From Strongylocentrotus droebachiensis (taxonomy: Eukaryota; Echinodermata; Echinoidea; Camarodonta; Strongylocentrotidae), in NCBI GenBank assembly GCA_035222895.1, contig JAVYIG010004972.1, positions 62,001 to 126,000 of the forward strand: a stretch of DNA of 64,000 nucleotides, read 5' to 3'. A program made the position numbers and the translations under genes. The notes under the pieces are model-generated. The model was not told where the DNA came from and made no database searches. It saw nothing but the letters and a program-made list of their open reading frames with translations. The stretch's first letter is position 1. Each line of letters opens with the position of its first letter. Shown one piece after another: positions 36,538-48,600 of the stretch.

Positions 36538-36606
36538 TTAAAGATACTATATGTCCCTTTTGCAGCCAACATCAAATTCTGTAGAACTTTGCAGGAATTA
36601 TGATTT
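36538..36606. mobile_element. Family A TIR element, terminal fragment
   Basis: TTAAAGATACTATATGTCCC, then TTTTGCAGCCAACATCAAAT and TCTGTAGAACTTTGCAGGAA, match the end of the copy at 12464-13019. The rest is missing. Confidence 0.8.
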
Positions 36607-37800
36607 TTTTGTATTTTGCTTTATTTTTGTAACGACAGAATGTCTTATTTTAAGCCATGTTCTATCTATAACTAATAAGTATCAACTAGGCCTGTTATCT
36701 TAGGGACGTTGCGCTCCAAACATTTTTTGTTTATGCACTGTTCCTACTTTATTATATCTCAATGTTACCCACTGAAGTTTATTATCTGTAAACAAATATT
36801 TTACATGGTGAATAAATAAAACAAACAAACAAACAAACAAAAATGACTAATAAACTACCTCGTCTCCCGAATGAAGGTGATTCCTATAGAGACACAATTT
36901 TCATTTGATTTTTTTAGCAAAGATTGGAGACGAATAAAGAGGTAGAAATGAATGTTGAGTGAAGATGATGGGAGGAGAGGAGTTGCAAAAGATATTATAA
37001 TGAAATATGTAATTGGGATCAGTTTGTAAAATATCATCGGTCTGTGAAGAAAAGTGTACGCAATTTAGTTCAGGACAGGATAAACAAGAAATGATTGTCA
37101 GTTGGAAAGTGGGGTGGTTGATTGGGGAGGCATGTTGTGGGAGAGTTTGTGACAGTAAATATATGACGAGTTGTCCATATTAGAAAGATATGTTTTCTTC
37201 AATGCATCTCAAGCAGCAGACCGTTTTTCTGGTGCCAGAGCGGCACAGCTAGGACGGGAGGGGGTGGGGGGGGGGGGGGTTGCGACACATTCAGCCCCCT
37301 TTCCAACACGAGACGACCCATTTTAATTCCCCAAATACTAAATATGCCAAACTCACTATCACAATTTTCACTTGCTAAAGTAAAGCAATACGTAACATAT
37401 AAATGTAAGCTGACTAACAAAGAAAGAATCCATTTATCTTCTAAGATTGATTTCTAACCGTGTATTGAATTACAAACGCACGCGGGCTGGCAAATTTGCG
37501 TTAGTTTTGCGCGATAGCCTTTCCTATACAAATCCACCTAGATGCTTTATGAATAAAACAATTCTGACTTCCCGGCATGTCCAGAGAGTTTCTTCAAGTC
37601 ATTTTTGGAATTGATTCGATTTTCGACACCGAGAGATTTATTCTGTAATTCAAGTATGGATAGCCGTAAATCCGGCTCTATGTAATCCTAGCCCACAAGA
37701 TTCCAATAGCTACTCCGCTTCGAGGGATACACACAAAAAATGGTATGGAGGTGGACTCGCTATTTGTGAGGTACATGACTATTATTCCATGTTGATCTAG
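36607..37800. other. Unassigned intergenic DNA
   Basis: AT-rich with an ACAA tetranucleotide run near 36820 and a G run near 37267. No gene. Confidence 0.5.
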
Positions 37801-37949
37801 AGAGCGTTTCACGAAATGTTTTACGTCTTAATACAAGTTCACCGACATCCCACTGAAACTTGTGTGTTGTAATAACAAAACGGGTTTCTATGGTTTATCG
37901 GCGAAGTTATACTAACGTCTGTAATGACAGTTTCGTGAAACCATGCTCT
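37801..37949. mobile_element. Short TIR element (GTTTCACGAAA ends)
   Basis: AGAGCGTTTCACGAAATG at the left and AGTTTCGTGAAACCATGCTCT at the right are inverted; 149 bp. Same terminal style as 25051-25188. Confidence 0.65.
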
Positions 37950-38600
37950 ACAACCTAAGAAAACAGTCCCATTTACGGTTAAGGCTAAATCCATTGACAA
38001 ATCCCTTAGTATCAAATGGTAAATTGTCTTGCGGTGAAAATTAAGGCACAAAACGTCCCACAAATCGTACTCTTTTTTATTTTCTCTTGACCCCCCCCCC
38101 CCTTATTTTTTTTGCTTGCATGGAGTGAAATGCTTATACAATTTTGTACACACCGCCAAATCGACTCCGCACCGACCGATTCAGGGCTGTTGGGCTTTTG
38201 GGGGTCTGTTTTGTTCGGCCTGTAGTCGGGCCAGTCTCGTTGGTATTGAAGAGGGTGAGGGAGAGAGAAAGAGTGAGAGAAAGAGAGAGAGAGAGTTGAA
38301 TGTGATGGATCTTGCATTATCGAAAAATGGAAGATAAATTGAATAAGATGTATATCACATCGGCGTATCAAGAAATTTACTTGAAACACGCTCGCAGCTA
38401 TTTTCGAAAATTCTAATCAAGGGCAATTTCAGTACCATATCCTGCATGTCCCATAGAAATCATGTTTGGATTACGTAACACGCCATTGTCTGCCTATTCC
38501 TTCCTTGAACCTTTCTTGGCTTTTTCTTTTTTTTTACTTGGAGGTCTAAACGCCACCCTGTCATACACAGAGCTCATTAAAATCACCAAGAGAAGGAGAT

Positions 38601-38632
<32 letters not shown>

Positions 38633-38653
38633 GAATAAAGACTGAGTACATGG
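37950..38653. other. Unassigned DNA with GA runs
   Basis: GA at 38257-38297 and 38600-38628, C run near 38092. No gene. Confidence 0.5.
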
Positions 38654-39802
38654 GGTCTATTCGCTATTCATAAGGACCGCTATTCATAAGGTCCGCTATT
38701 CATAAGGACCGCTATTCATAACGTGGAAATTCCCGTACTTTCTGGTCCGCTATTCATAATGGTAAAAGAGGGTCACTATTCATAAAGAAATAAGGTTCGT
38801 TAATCATAAGGACCGCTATTCATAACGTAAGATGAGGGTCGCTATTCATAATTCATAATATATTAAAGGTCATTGGTCATAAGGACCGCTATTCATAATA
38901 TGAAATCAGGGTCGCTATTCATAATACGACGAGAGGGTGGCTATTCATAATACGAAATGAGGTTCATTACTTATAAGGGTCGCTATTCATAACACGGGAA
39001 GAGGGTCGCTATTCATGATACGAAATGAGGTTCGCTATTCATAATAGGAGTAGGGGGTCGCTATTCATAATAGGAAAAGAGGGTCGCTATTCATTATATG
39101 AGTAGGGGGTCGCTATTCATAATAGGAAAAGAGGGTCGCTATTTATAATAGGAGAAGAGGGTCGCCATTCATAATAGCAGAATAGGGTCGCTATTCACTA
39201 GGAGAAGAGGGTCGCTATTCATAATAAGAGTAGGGGGTCGCTATTCATAATACCTAATGAGGGTCGCTATTCATAATAGGAGAAGAGGGTCGCTATTCAT
39301 AAAAGGAGAAGAAGGTCGCTATTCATAATAGGAGTAGAGGGTCGCTATTCATAAAAGGAGAAGAAGGTCGCTATTCATAATAGGAGTAGAGGGTCGCTAT
39401 TCATTATACGAAATGAGGTTCGCTATTCATAATAGGAGTAGGGGGTCGCTATTTATAATACGAAATGAGGGTTGCTATTCATAATAGGAGTAGGGGGTCG
39501 CTATTCATAATACGAAACGAGGGTCGCTATTCATAATAGGAGTAGGGGGTCGCTATTCATAATACGAAACGAGGGTCGCTATTCATAATAGGAGTAGGGG
39601 GTCGCTATTCATATAACGAAATGAGGTTCGCTATTCATAATAGGAGTATGGGGTCGCTATTCATAATACGAAATGAGGGTTGCTATTCATAATAGGAGTA
39701 GGGGGTAGCTATTCATAATACGAAATGAGGGTCGCTTTTCATAATAGGAGAAGAGGGTCGCTATTCATAATACGAAATGAGGGTCGCTATTCATAATAGG
39801 AG
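38654..39802 (+). repeat. GGTCGCTATTCATAAT minisatellite, forward array
   Basis: About 45 units of some 25 bp with core GGTCGCTATTCATAATA, followed by a variable spacer (GGAGTAGGG, CGAAATGAG, GGAGAAGAG). The first part (38654-38900) uses GGACCGCTATTCATAA. At about 39480-39600 two spacer types alternate as a 51-bp higher-order unit. Not coding. Confidence 0.95.
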
Positions 39803-42677
39803 TAGGGGGTCGCAATTCTCCTATTATGAATAGCGACCCTCATTTCGTATTATGAATAACGACCCTCTTCCACTATTATGAATAGCAACCCCCTACTCCT
39901 ACTATGAATAGCGACCCTCTTTCTGTGTTATGAATAGCGACCCTCATTTCGTTTTATGAATAGCGACCCCCTACTCCTATTATGAATAGCGACCCTCTTT
40001 CTGTGTTATGAATAGCGACCTTCTTCTCCTTTTATGAATAGCGACACTCTTCTCCTAAAAGCTTCTTTTAAAGCAACCCTCTTCTCCTATTATGAATAGC
40101 GACCCTCATGTCGTATTATGAATAGCGACCCCCTACTCCTATTATGAATAGCGACCCTCTTTCTGTGTTATGAATAGCGACCTTCTTCTCCTTTTATGAA
40201 TAGCGACACTCTTCTCCTATTATGAATAGCGACCCTCATTTTGTTTTGGTCACGAAATTTGTAAATTTGACATTTTGCTCCGTTGGGGGGGGGGGGGGGG
40301 GTAAGGTCACCTTTTTAGGTCAGCCATTGGCATATTTTTTTATTTTTTTTTTAAATACAATTTTTAATTTAAATTTTTGGCCGGGGGGGGCACGATCCGG
40401 TTTTGCAGTACAATTTTGGCGAATTAAGGGCTGATTTTAACATATATTTTTTTGGCCGGGGGGGGGGGGGGCGATGCCCCCTGTGCTCCCCTGGATCCGT
40501 CCTGGTTATTGACTTGACTTCCACAGAAACGATATTTTTGCCCATCTGTGTATTAACTGTATTATTTTGAGGACATGTTTGGTGTGTTTAAATCGATAGT
40601 GAGTTTGAGTCATACCTCAAATCACCATGGATTCGGTGTCAAAGGATGGATTATTAAAATACCTCTAAGTTGATTTCAATGTTTGTGAATCCTCAGGAAA
40701 CTTTTCAGAAGACCATGCAGGATGCCGTGGCGCTGAAGGGGAAATCTCACTGAGCGGGAGGGAGTGCTTACGAAAGTTGCGAACTTTGGTTTCGCCAACT
40801 TTTCTGACGAATGTTGGCGAAAATAAGGGGTACGTACGCCTCTGCCATTAGCTACAAATAGCAAAATTTGAGCGAATGTTTGCGAGAGTGTTTGCGAGAG
40901 TGTTTGCGAAAGGCATTTGGCGACTTTTAGCGGCTATTCATTATATGAGTAGGGGGTCGCTATTCATAATAGGAAAAGAGGGTCGCTATTTATAATAGGA
41001 GAAGAGGGTCGCCATTCATAATAGCAGAATAGGGTCGCTATTCACTAGGAGAAGAGGGTCGCTATTCATAATAAGAGTAGGGGGTCGCTATTCATAATAC
41101 CTAATGAGGGTCGCTATTCATAATAGGAGAAGAGGGTCGCTATTCATAAAAGGAGAAGAAGGTCGCTATTCATAATAGGAGTAGAGGGTCGCTATTCATA
41201 AAAGGAGAAGAAGGTCGCTATTCATAATAGGAGTAGAGGGTCGCTATTCATTATACGAAATGAGGTTCGCTATTCATAATAGGAGTAGGGGGTCGCTATT
41301 TATAATACGAAATGAGGGTTGCTATTCATAATAGGAGTAGGGGGTCGCTATTCATAATACGAAACGAGGGTCGCTATTCATAATAGGAGTAGGGGGTCGC
41401 TATTCATAATACGAAACGAGGGTCGCTATTCATAATAGGAGTAGGGGGTCGCTATTCATATAACGAAATGAGGTTCGCTATTCATAATAGGAGTATGGGG
41501 TCGCTATTCATAATACGAAATGAGGGTTGCTATTCATAATAGGAGTAGGGGGTAGCTATTCATAATACGAAATGAGGGTCGCTTTTCATAATAGGAGAAG
41601 AGGGTCGCTATTCATAATACGAAATGAGGGTCGCTATTCATAATAGGAGTAGGGGGTCGCAATTCTCCTATTATGAATAGCGACCCTCATTTCGTATTAT
41701 GAATAACGACCCTCTTCCACTATTATGAATAGCAACCCCCTACTCCTACTATGAATAGCGAACCTCTTCTCCTTTTATGAATAGCGACACTCTTCTCCTA
41801 AAAGCTTCTTTTAAAGCAACCCTCTTCTCCTATTATGAATAGCGACCCTCATGTCGTATTATGAATAGCGACCCCCTACTCCTATTATGAATAGCGACCC
41901 TCTTTCTGTGTTATGAATAGCGACCTTCTTCTCCTTTTATGAATAGCGACACTCTTCTCCTATTATGAATAGCGACCCTCATTTTGTTTTGGTCACGAAA
42001 TTTGTAAATTTGACATTTTGCTCCGTTGGGGGGGGGGGGGGGGGGGTAAGGTCACCTTTTTAGGTCAGCCATTGGCATATTTTTTTATTTTTTTTTTAAA
42101 TACAATTTTTAATTTAAATTTTTGGCCGGGGGGGGCACGATCCGGTTTTGCAGTACAATTTTGGCGAATTAAGGGCTGATTTTAACATATATTTTTTTGG
42201 CCGGGGGGGGGGGGGGCGATGCCCCCTGTGCTCCCCTGGATCCGTCCTGGTTATTGACTTGACTTCCACAGAAACGATATTTTTGCCCATCTGTGTATTA
42301 ACTGTATTATTTTGAGGACATGTTTGGTGTGTTTAAATCGATAGTGAGTTTGAGTCATACCTCAAATCACCATGGATTCGGTGTCAAAGGATGGATTATT
42401 AAAATACCTCTAAGTTGATTTCAATGTTTGTGAATCCTCAGGAAACTTTTCAGAAGACCATGCAGGATGCCGTGGCGCTGAAGGGGAAATCTCACTGAGC
42501 GGGAGGGAGTGCTTACGAAAGTTGCGAACTTTGGTTTCGCCAACTTTTCTGACGAATGTTGGCGAAAATAAGGGGTACGTACGCCTCTGCCATTAGCTAC
42601 AAATAGCAAAATTTGAGCGAATGTTTGCGAGAGTGTTTGCGAGAGTGTTTGCGAAAGGCATTTGGCGACTTTTAGCG
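39086..42677. repeat. Recent tandem duplication of palindrome plus flank
   Basis: Copy 1 is about 39086-40932 and copy 2 about 40933-42677. The two are nearly identical; copy 2 lacks about 100 bp of inverted minisatellite units and has a slightly longer G run. The junction lies where GGCTATTCAT of the array abuts TTTTAGCG of the flank. Identical 62-codon frames at 40676 and 42421 are a by-product. Confidence 0.95.
39818..40236 (-). repeat. GGTCGCTATTCATAAT minisatellite, inverted array
   Basis: About 15 units in the opposite orientation (TTATGAATAGCGACC). Together with the forward array this makes a palindrome with a 15-nt centre (39803-39817). The first 41 bp of the arms pair perfectly; one mismatch then follows before pairing continues. 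Confidence 0.93.
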
Positions 42678-43119
42678 ACTATTATGTTAGCGACGTTTTT
42701 TTGTAAAGATTAGCAACTATTTGCCAATCCTTTGCCACCACTTGTGAATGTCTGGGACCATTTGCAAACTTCTGATAAAGTACAAGGTAGCTAGTATGGA
42801 CCCAGCCCTATAAAAAGGGTGAGCTACCATTTCTAGCACTCAGATTATATAGGAACCACATAATGATCACGTGATCGCTAAGCATTGTCGAATCAAAAAG
42901 TACTTCAGCGACACCGTCTAACTGTTTTGCAAACGCTTGCAACAGTTTGCGGAAAAATAAGTTCGTAAAGAAATATTGAACAAGAAATATTGAACATATT
43001 CAAAATTTCTTTGCGACAAAAAAAAAAAAAACGTTTGCGACAACCTTTTGCAACATTTAACGAACCCTGGCGAAACCCCAAATCCCTACGTTCGCAGGCA
43101 TTCGCCGCTCAGTGAGATT
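42488..43119. mobile_element. TIR element (AATCTCACTGAGCG ends)
   Basis: AATCTCACTGAGCG (42488-42501) is a perfect inverted match to CGCTCAGTGAGATT (43106-43119). The inside is rich in TTTGCGA/TCGCAAA motifs (GCGAGAGTGTTTGCGAGAGT) in both directions and encodes nothing. The left 190 bp recur at 40743-40932 because of the tandem duplication. Confidence 0.85.
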
Positions 43120-43275
43120 CTACCCATGTGGATATAAAATCTGATGCAAAAATGTGTTTTTCTTTTTATTGAAGAAAAAACATATAGAAATGAACAGATG
43201 AATACTTTTCAGAATTACTCCTGAAGATTGAACTCTATAGTTTTCCGACTATAGTTGTGTTAATATAGTTGATAC

Positions 43276-43710
43276 CAGGCGCGGATCTACGGGGGGGGGG
43301 GGGTTTAGGGGGTTTAAACCCCCCCCCCCCCCTTGGGCGGCCCCCCCCCCAAAAAAAAAGGAAAAAAAGAAAGAAAAAAAGAAAGAAAAAAGAACGCCAC
43401 TGTAGAGAGAAACCCTTTCAAGTGCAAATATTGTGAGAAGATATTTAACTCATGTGGTAACTTAACCAAACACATGATAACTCTGGATATAACTGTGTAT
43501 TAAACTGTTACTTGATTTAAAAAGACGTTATCATGCACTGCTTTTTATGGTCTCCATTGTGTTAATAGATGCCAGGAAAACATCATTTACGGGGTTCAAA
43601 TAAACACCCCCCAAAAAATCGGCTCGCCGCTTCGCGGCTCGTGGACGATGCTCCGCATCGTCATTATTTTGGTCAAACCCCCCCTTAGCAAAAAGCTAGA
43701 TCCGCCCCTG
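43276..43710. mobile_element. 435-bp TIR element carrying a zinc-finger relic
   Basis: Ends CAGGCGCGGATCTA and TAGATCCGCCCCTG are inverted and flanked by GATAC on both sides (43271-43275 and 43711-43715). Long G, C and A runs sit near the left end. The middle (about 43403-43500) reads as a decayed C2H2 zinc finger. GGCTCGCCGCTTCGCGGCTC near the right end is typical of such elements. No transposase. Confidence 0.85.
43403..43501 (+). pseudogene. C2H2 zinc-finger coding relic
   Basis: From about 43412 the plus strand reads ERNPFKCKYCEKIFNSCGNL then TKHM. It holds CxxC, the F of the finger core, L, and the first H; the second H position is not kept, and a stop follows soon at TAA (43500). Just upstream, in another frame, CACTGTAGAGAGAAACCC fits the HTGEKP linker, so a one-base shift lies between linker and finger. 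It looks like a fragment of a multi-finger gene taken up by the element. Confidence 0.7.
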
Positions 43711-43715
43711 GATAC

Positions 43716-44487
43716 ATTTCTATTTCTTCTTTCAAATTAAAATATATTATTTGCTAAATAGGTTAAAAGCATTTCTTATCTTCAAACCATCAGAATACAG
43801 TTTAGAGTATAGATATTTATTTTATTATTATAAATAATTTTTTATATACAAAAAGCAATGTGTGTATAGATTTGTTTATAATAAGAAATAGTTTTATTAA
43901 AACGTTGAGAATTGTCTTATACCATCATAATTAATGTGATAGGGGCTTTGTATTCCATGAGTCATGAATCTGTCTGGTTGCAAGGGGCATAGATCTAAGA
44001 GGCACCACAGTGCCACTCATTGCCATCATTAATGTTCCAAACCAAATTCCAGTACTTCATATTGCCCTTGTAGTTGTATAGAGTTTAGTTTAAATACCAA
44101 TTTGTTTGCTGAGTCCAAGATTTCTTTCACACTTAACCCCAAAATACACGGATATCAGTGCTGCATTTAGCAATCATTTTCTTTAACTTCTACGCAATAT
44201 AAAATAGCAATATACGTTTCGGTGGTTAAAATCTCAGTCCGATTATGCCGGAAATTTTCCATGCCCAAATTTCCTGAAAAATCACAGAGTATAGAAGAAT
44301 TAGTACTTTTCAATTGAACTCAAAAATCCTAATCCTTTGAACTTTCTTCACTACTAAATTTCCAATCACTATCGTCAATTTAATATACCAAGATTCTGGC
44401 CAAAATTAGGGGGAAAAGATATACCCAAAAGCACTGCATTTTCGGCTCAAAATTTATATTTTACACCTTACATAACTCAATTAAGTT
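43716..44487. other. Unassigned AT-rich DNA
   Basis: No gene or clear repeat; it is the interior of the diverged inverted repeat. Confidence 0.5.
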
Positions 44488-44665
44488 GATATCAACTTAG
44501 AGGTAATTTGAATATCCATCAATTGACACCAACTCCATGGTGATTTGAGGTTTGACTCAAATTTTTATCTCTAAAAAGATGTCCTCAATATACACTTATA
44601 GCATAGATGGGGAAAATGTAGTTTTTTGTGGAAGTAGATTCAATAACTTTGGGTTGCCAAAACTT

Positions 44666-45454
44666 TTCACTTAGAGTAGATATAACCTTCTCCTTCGCAC
44701 AAAATATTGTCCTTGAACATAGGCAAATTCCTGGAAAGGGACGAACGAAGACACCTCTCAGATTTTGATATATGGAAAATAACGTTTTGGGGTACTTTCT
44801 ACTTTTTGAAAAAAATCATTAAAAATCATGTTTTTTAATTATAATTGCGATGTTTGTTAATCCCGATTCTGTTAAAGTCGGTATGAAAATGTAGATAATT
44901 TTATCCTCTTTTATATAACACCAAACTCATGGTGGTTCGAGGTCCCTTTGAAATACTGTTTACAAAATACTACTTTCCGTCAAAAGGGCAGCTTTTTTTT
45001 ACACCCTCTCCAATTTAGGGGTGATCGCTACAACTTGAAAAAAATGCCTCCGAAATATTGAGTATTATGATAAAATCTTTCGAATAAGCAAGGTTTGGTT
45101 AGTTTGTGTGGTAGTTGCAGGCAACCCCCCCCCCCCCTTTTTTTTTTCTTCTGAATTTGGCCCTCCGCATTATTCGCGCCTAATGTGAATGTTCTACGAA
45201 GAAAGCCACGCTGCCGAGCCACGCTGCCAACTAGCCAGCGCCACGCACGCCGTACATGCGCTTCGATCTATAGACGTCATCGAACTCATTTGCATAATAC
45301 GAGTTGTCTATTTCAAAAGCCTATTATTAATTTTGGTAATTTTAAGCTTTTAATAAAATTTAAAGAGCAATTGTGGGCATTTAAATAAATGCTTAGATTA
45401 TTTAATATTTATTTTACATCCAAAATGATATCGTTAAGAGTACTCTTTTATTTA
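44666..45454. other. Upstream flank of FUBP
   Basis: AT-rich with a C/T homopolymer pair near 45125. At 45175-45300 it becomes GC-rich with GCCACGCTGCC repeated and GACGTCAT, a CRE-like site. No other gene. Confidence 0.45.
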
Positions 45455-45559
45455 TACCATATTATATATAGACATACCGCGACTAGACCACTTCGCTAGA
45501 GGAGATGAATTTTTGAGGGGCCATCTTGGACCAGACTATCCAGTTTTCTGGGCTGAAAG
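45455..45559 (+). promoter_or_regulatory. Probable FUBP core promoter and 5' UTR
   Basis: Upstream of the ATG lies a TATA-like run (ATTATATATAG, about 45462-45472) and, close to the ATG, GGGGCCATCTTGG (about 45517-45529). The latter is the reverse complement of the YY1-type motif AAGATGGC, often seen just downstream of transcription starts of housekeeping genes. No other ATG context competes strongly. The transcription start itself cannot be seen, and both motifs could be chance matches. Confidence 0.35.
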
Positions 45560-45649
45560 ATGACCGATTATACATCCGCAACGCCTCAACAATCCACAAC
45601 TCTGGACGGGAACGCAGCTTTTGCTGACGCCGTACTAAGGGCGAGAGCG
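45560..45649 (+). CDS. FUBP1: FUBP exon 1 (N-terminus)
   Basis: The exon starts at ATGACCGATTAT and gives [17 protein letters not shown] followed by [13 protein letters not shown]. It ends in phase 0 at GCG before a perfect donor, GTAAGT. The last 11 residues plus the first five of exon 2 match the vertebrate FUBP N-box (AFKDALQRARQIAAKI), the helix known to bind the repressor FIR/PUF60. The start codon is chosen because the family begins shortly before this helix and no longer upstream frame is evident. Confidence 0.93.
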
Positions 45650-48600
45650 GTAAGTAAAAATTAAGAGTTTTTTAGATCAAAATCATCATCGAAACCAAGT
45701 TACATGATCCAACATACGCGTGCACTTTGAATGAAACTGCGAGTCTGAGTAGCCTGTTGGGTGTACGTGGTGTGTGCATGTGGGGGAAACAAAGGAATGT
45801 GTGGGCATGTATAACGATGGGTGTCAGAAGTTCGTGGACATTAAATAAAATTGATTAGGAATGTGATATTCGAGCCATTATTTGTCATATTATACAAACA
45901 TTTATTTAAACGTATTTATACCAAATGAACAGCAAAATTATAGACTACAAATTGTGTGACTGGGAAGCAAATTGGTTAAAGAATTCCGGCGATGTCGCGA
46001 TCTCAAAAGAGTCAAAATTCTAATTTCTATGTCGATCGGCGTGCGCGTGCGCTAGCTACAACTGAAGAAAAAATAATTGAAGATTGAACCAATGATTCCT
46101 TAGCGTATTTTGAGAGAAAAATTGCTATGATTTATCCTGGATTGTTTATCCTGCATTAGATTGGTTGTTTGAACCAGTGAAATAAGAACAAAAGCACTGC
46201 CACTGGGCATCATATTCAATAAAAAAAAAAGCACAACTCCCATTTGCACCCGTCCTAGTGTAGTGAACTGTGTTACATAAGCACATGGTGCGTGTCCGGA
46301 TATACTTATCTTTTTCTTTCTATTTCTAGGCCATATGCTCATTACTCAGCCACTAGATTTAGATCTAGATCTAGAGTCTATACATTTTCTACCGAAATTG
46401 TTTGGTAGTTGGTAAAGTACCCGGTTTTCGGCCACTTAAGACAAAATCCTATTTATTGGACTCTTTACTTCCTATTTATTATCATTTCTTGTTCAAATCA
46501 TGAAGCAAATATTATTATTATTTAAACAAAAAAAGAATCCCAAAAAAAAATCACGAATTGCCATGACAATATTCATTTCAATTTTCCCTGTTTTGGAGCC
46601 GGTTATCGGCCGAGCGTTTCAGTTTACGGCCGCATGTACAAAGTCAATAGGAAGCGCTCGCGCGCGCCGTGCGTTTCTGCGCTGATGTATAGCACAAGCG
46701 GGCGGAGCAGGTATCCCACGCCGGAGCTCCCGGGTGCTCGCCTGGCCGAATACAGGCACAGCGGTGATCGGAAGTTGGAATCTGAATTAGACGGACATAT
46801 CGTGTGTGCGTCGCGGTGTGCGGCTGCATTGATTTAATACATGCGATGAGATACTTTTGAGCTTGCGACCAGCACAAAATCGGGCTCTATATCTGAAAAA
46901 TACTTGAAATAAAGCTCATTTTATGGTACCCATATTTCTTACATACACGCGTAAGAAACTTGAATTTTCAGATTTGGGTAGCGGGACCGCCGATTACATC
47001 GCTAAAATGTGATATTTTAGGATATATTTTTCATTGCAAATGTGGTTCTTCAGTGACACTGGCATGGTATGGTATGTGTGGGATATGTGTTATGCTATTA
47101 TGCGATGTATTTTAAAGTGATTTTACCATGTATCCAACCAATTGGCCGAAAACCGGAGCTGACCTATTACCGGGTACTTTACTCTACATGTCATTTATTT
47201 GTAATTTTGAACATGATTCAGTGTAAGTTTTGTTGGATTATTAGAGAATTTATTTTGTATATTAATATCCCCGATCTCAAGTTCATTTTAAAAATGCACG
47301 TGCATGTGAGTTTAGAAGTGATTTATCATATAAATCAGTCCATCAAATATAAGGTTATTGCATAAATCGCAAGTCAAAATAGAGTAAAGGAGCCGGTTTT
47401 CGGCCACTTAAGACAAAATCCTATTTTTTGGACTCTTTACTTCCTACTTATCATTTTTTGTTTAAATCATGAAGCAAATATTATTATTATTTAAACAAAA
47501 AAAGAATCCTAGAAAAAAATCGCGAATTGCCATGACAATATTCATTTCAATTTTCACTGTTTTGGAGCCAGTTATCGGCATAGCGAACCAGTTTTCGGCC
47601 GCATGTACAAAGTCAATAGGAAGCGCGCCGTGCGTTTCCGCGCTAATGTATAGCACAAGCGGGCAGAGCAGGTATCCCACGCCGGAGCTCCCGGGTGCTC
47701 GCCTGGCCGAAGACAGGCACAGCGGTGATCGGAAGTTGGAATCTGAATTAGACAGACATATCGTGTGTGCGTGGCGGGGTCCGGCTGCATTGATTTAATA
47801 CATGCGATGATATACTTTTGAGCTTGCGACCAACACAAAATCGGGCTCTAAATCTGAAAAATACTTTAAATAAAGCTCATTTTATGGTACCCATATTTCT
47901 TACATACATGCGTAAGAAACTCAATTTTTCAGATTTGGGTAGCAGGACCGCCGATTACATCGCTTAAATGTGATATTTTAGGATATATTTTCCATTGCAA
48001 ATGTGGTTCTTCAGTGACTCTGGCATGATATGGTATGTGTGGGATATGTGATATCAACCAAAAAATTTTTTTTTACGAGGGCTCTTTTCAGATTTTTCCT
48101 TAAAAAAATAGCCCCCCTTAATTATTTTGCGGTGGCTATTTTGGAGCTCAGGGGGGCTTTTTTTTTTAAAGGTTGTATTTTTTTTAAACACAGTTTTACC
48201 TAATTAAATTCCAAGCAAAGGCAAATATAGATACAATTGTAGCGTATATACTTTGTCATGTAGAGTATTGCAGACATGCAGATACCCATGATTTATTCAC
48301 TTTGTGTTAAACGTGTGGCTTTATGATTTACTTATACATGTAACTAAAACTTTTCAAAAGGAGTGTTTTGTTTAACTGTTCATTTTTCATATCCTAAGAA
48401 AATATTATCACTGACACGCAGGCTAGGAATTTTTTTTTTATGGGGGCTACTTTTCCCCATTGCCTAAAAAAAAAACAAGGGGCTACTTTAAGAAAAGTGG
48501 GAGCTACTTTCTTAAAGCCATATTGTAAGCTGTAACAATAAGTTGTGTTTTTCCTTAGCCATCATACTACTAGCAACCAAATTGGTAGATAATATGTTAT

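Larger units (their letters stand above)
40505..44665. repeat. Diverged long inverted repeat around the 42.4-44.5 kb region
   Basis: The arm at 40505-40682 (repeated at about 42250-42427 by the duplication) reads CTCAAATCACCATGGATTCG. It is inverted to about 44488-44665, which reads CAACTCCATGGTGATTTGAG, with further matches such as GTCCTCAA, AGATGGG and TGTGGAAGT. Arms are about 180 bp. They may be the ends of an older element filled by the elements at 42488 and 43276. Confidence 0.65.

Noticed and set aside
38654-40236. CRISPR array
   Set aside because: The spacers are themselves repeated variants of a few types and the host is an animal; this is a minisatellite.
40676-42609. Two identical 62-codon minus-strand frames, as if a duplicated gene
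   Set aside because: They lie in the 1.75-kb tandem duplication and span a TIR element end; identity reflects recent duplication, not selection.
46634-47838. Similar frames in E1 and E2 (…[21 protein letters not shown]…) as a possible transposon protein
   Set aside because: The frame is under 110 codons and matches no transposase. The two copies are alike at DNA level throughout, so the shared frame needs no coding explanation.
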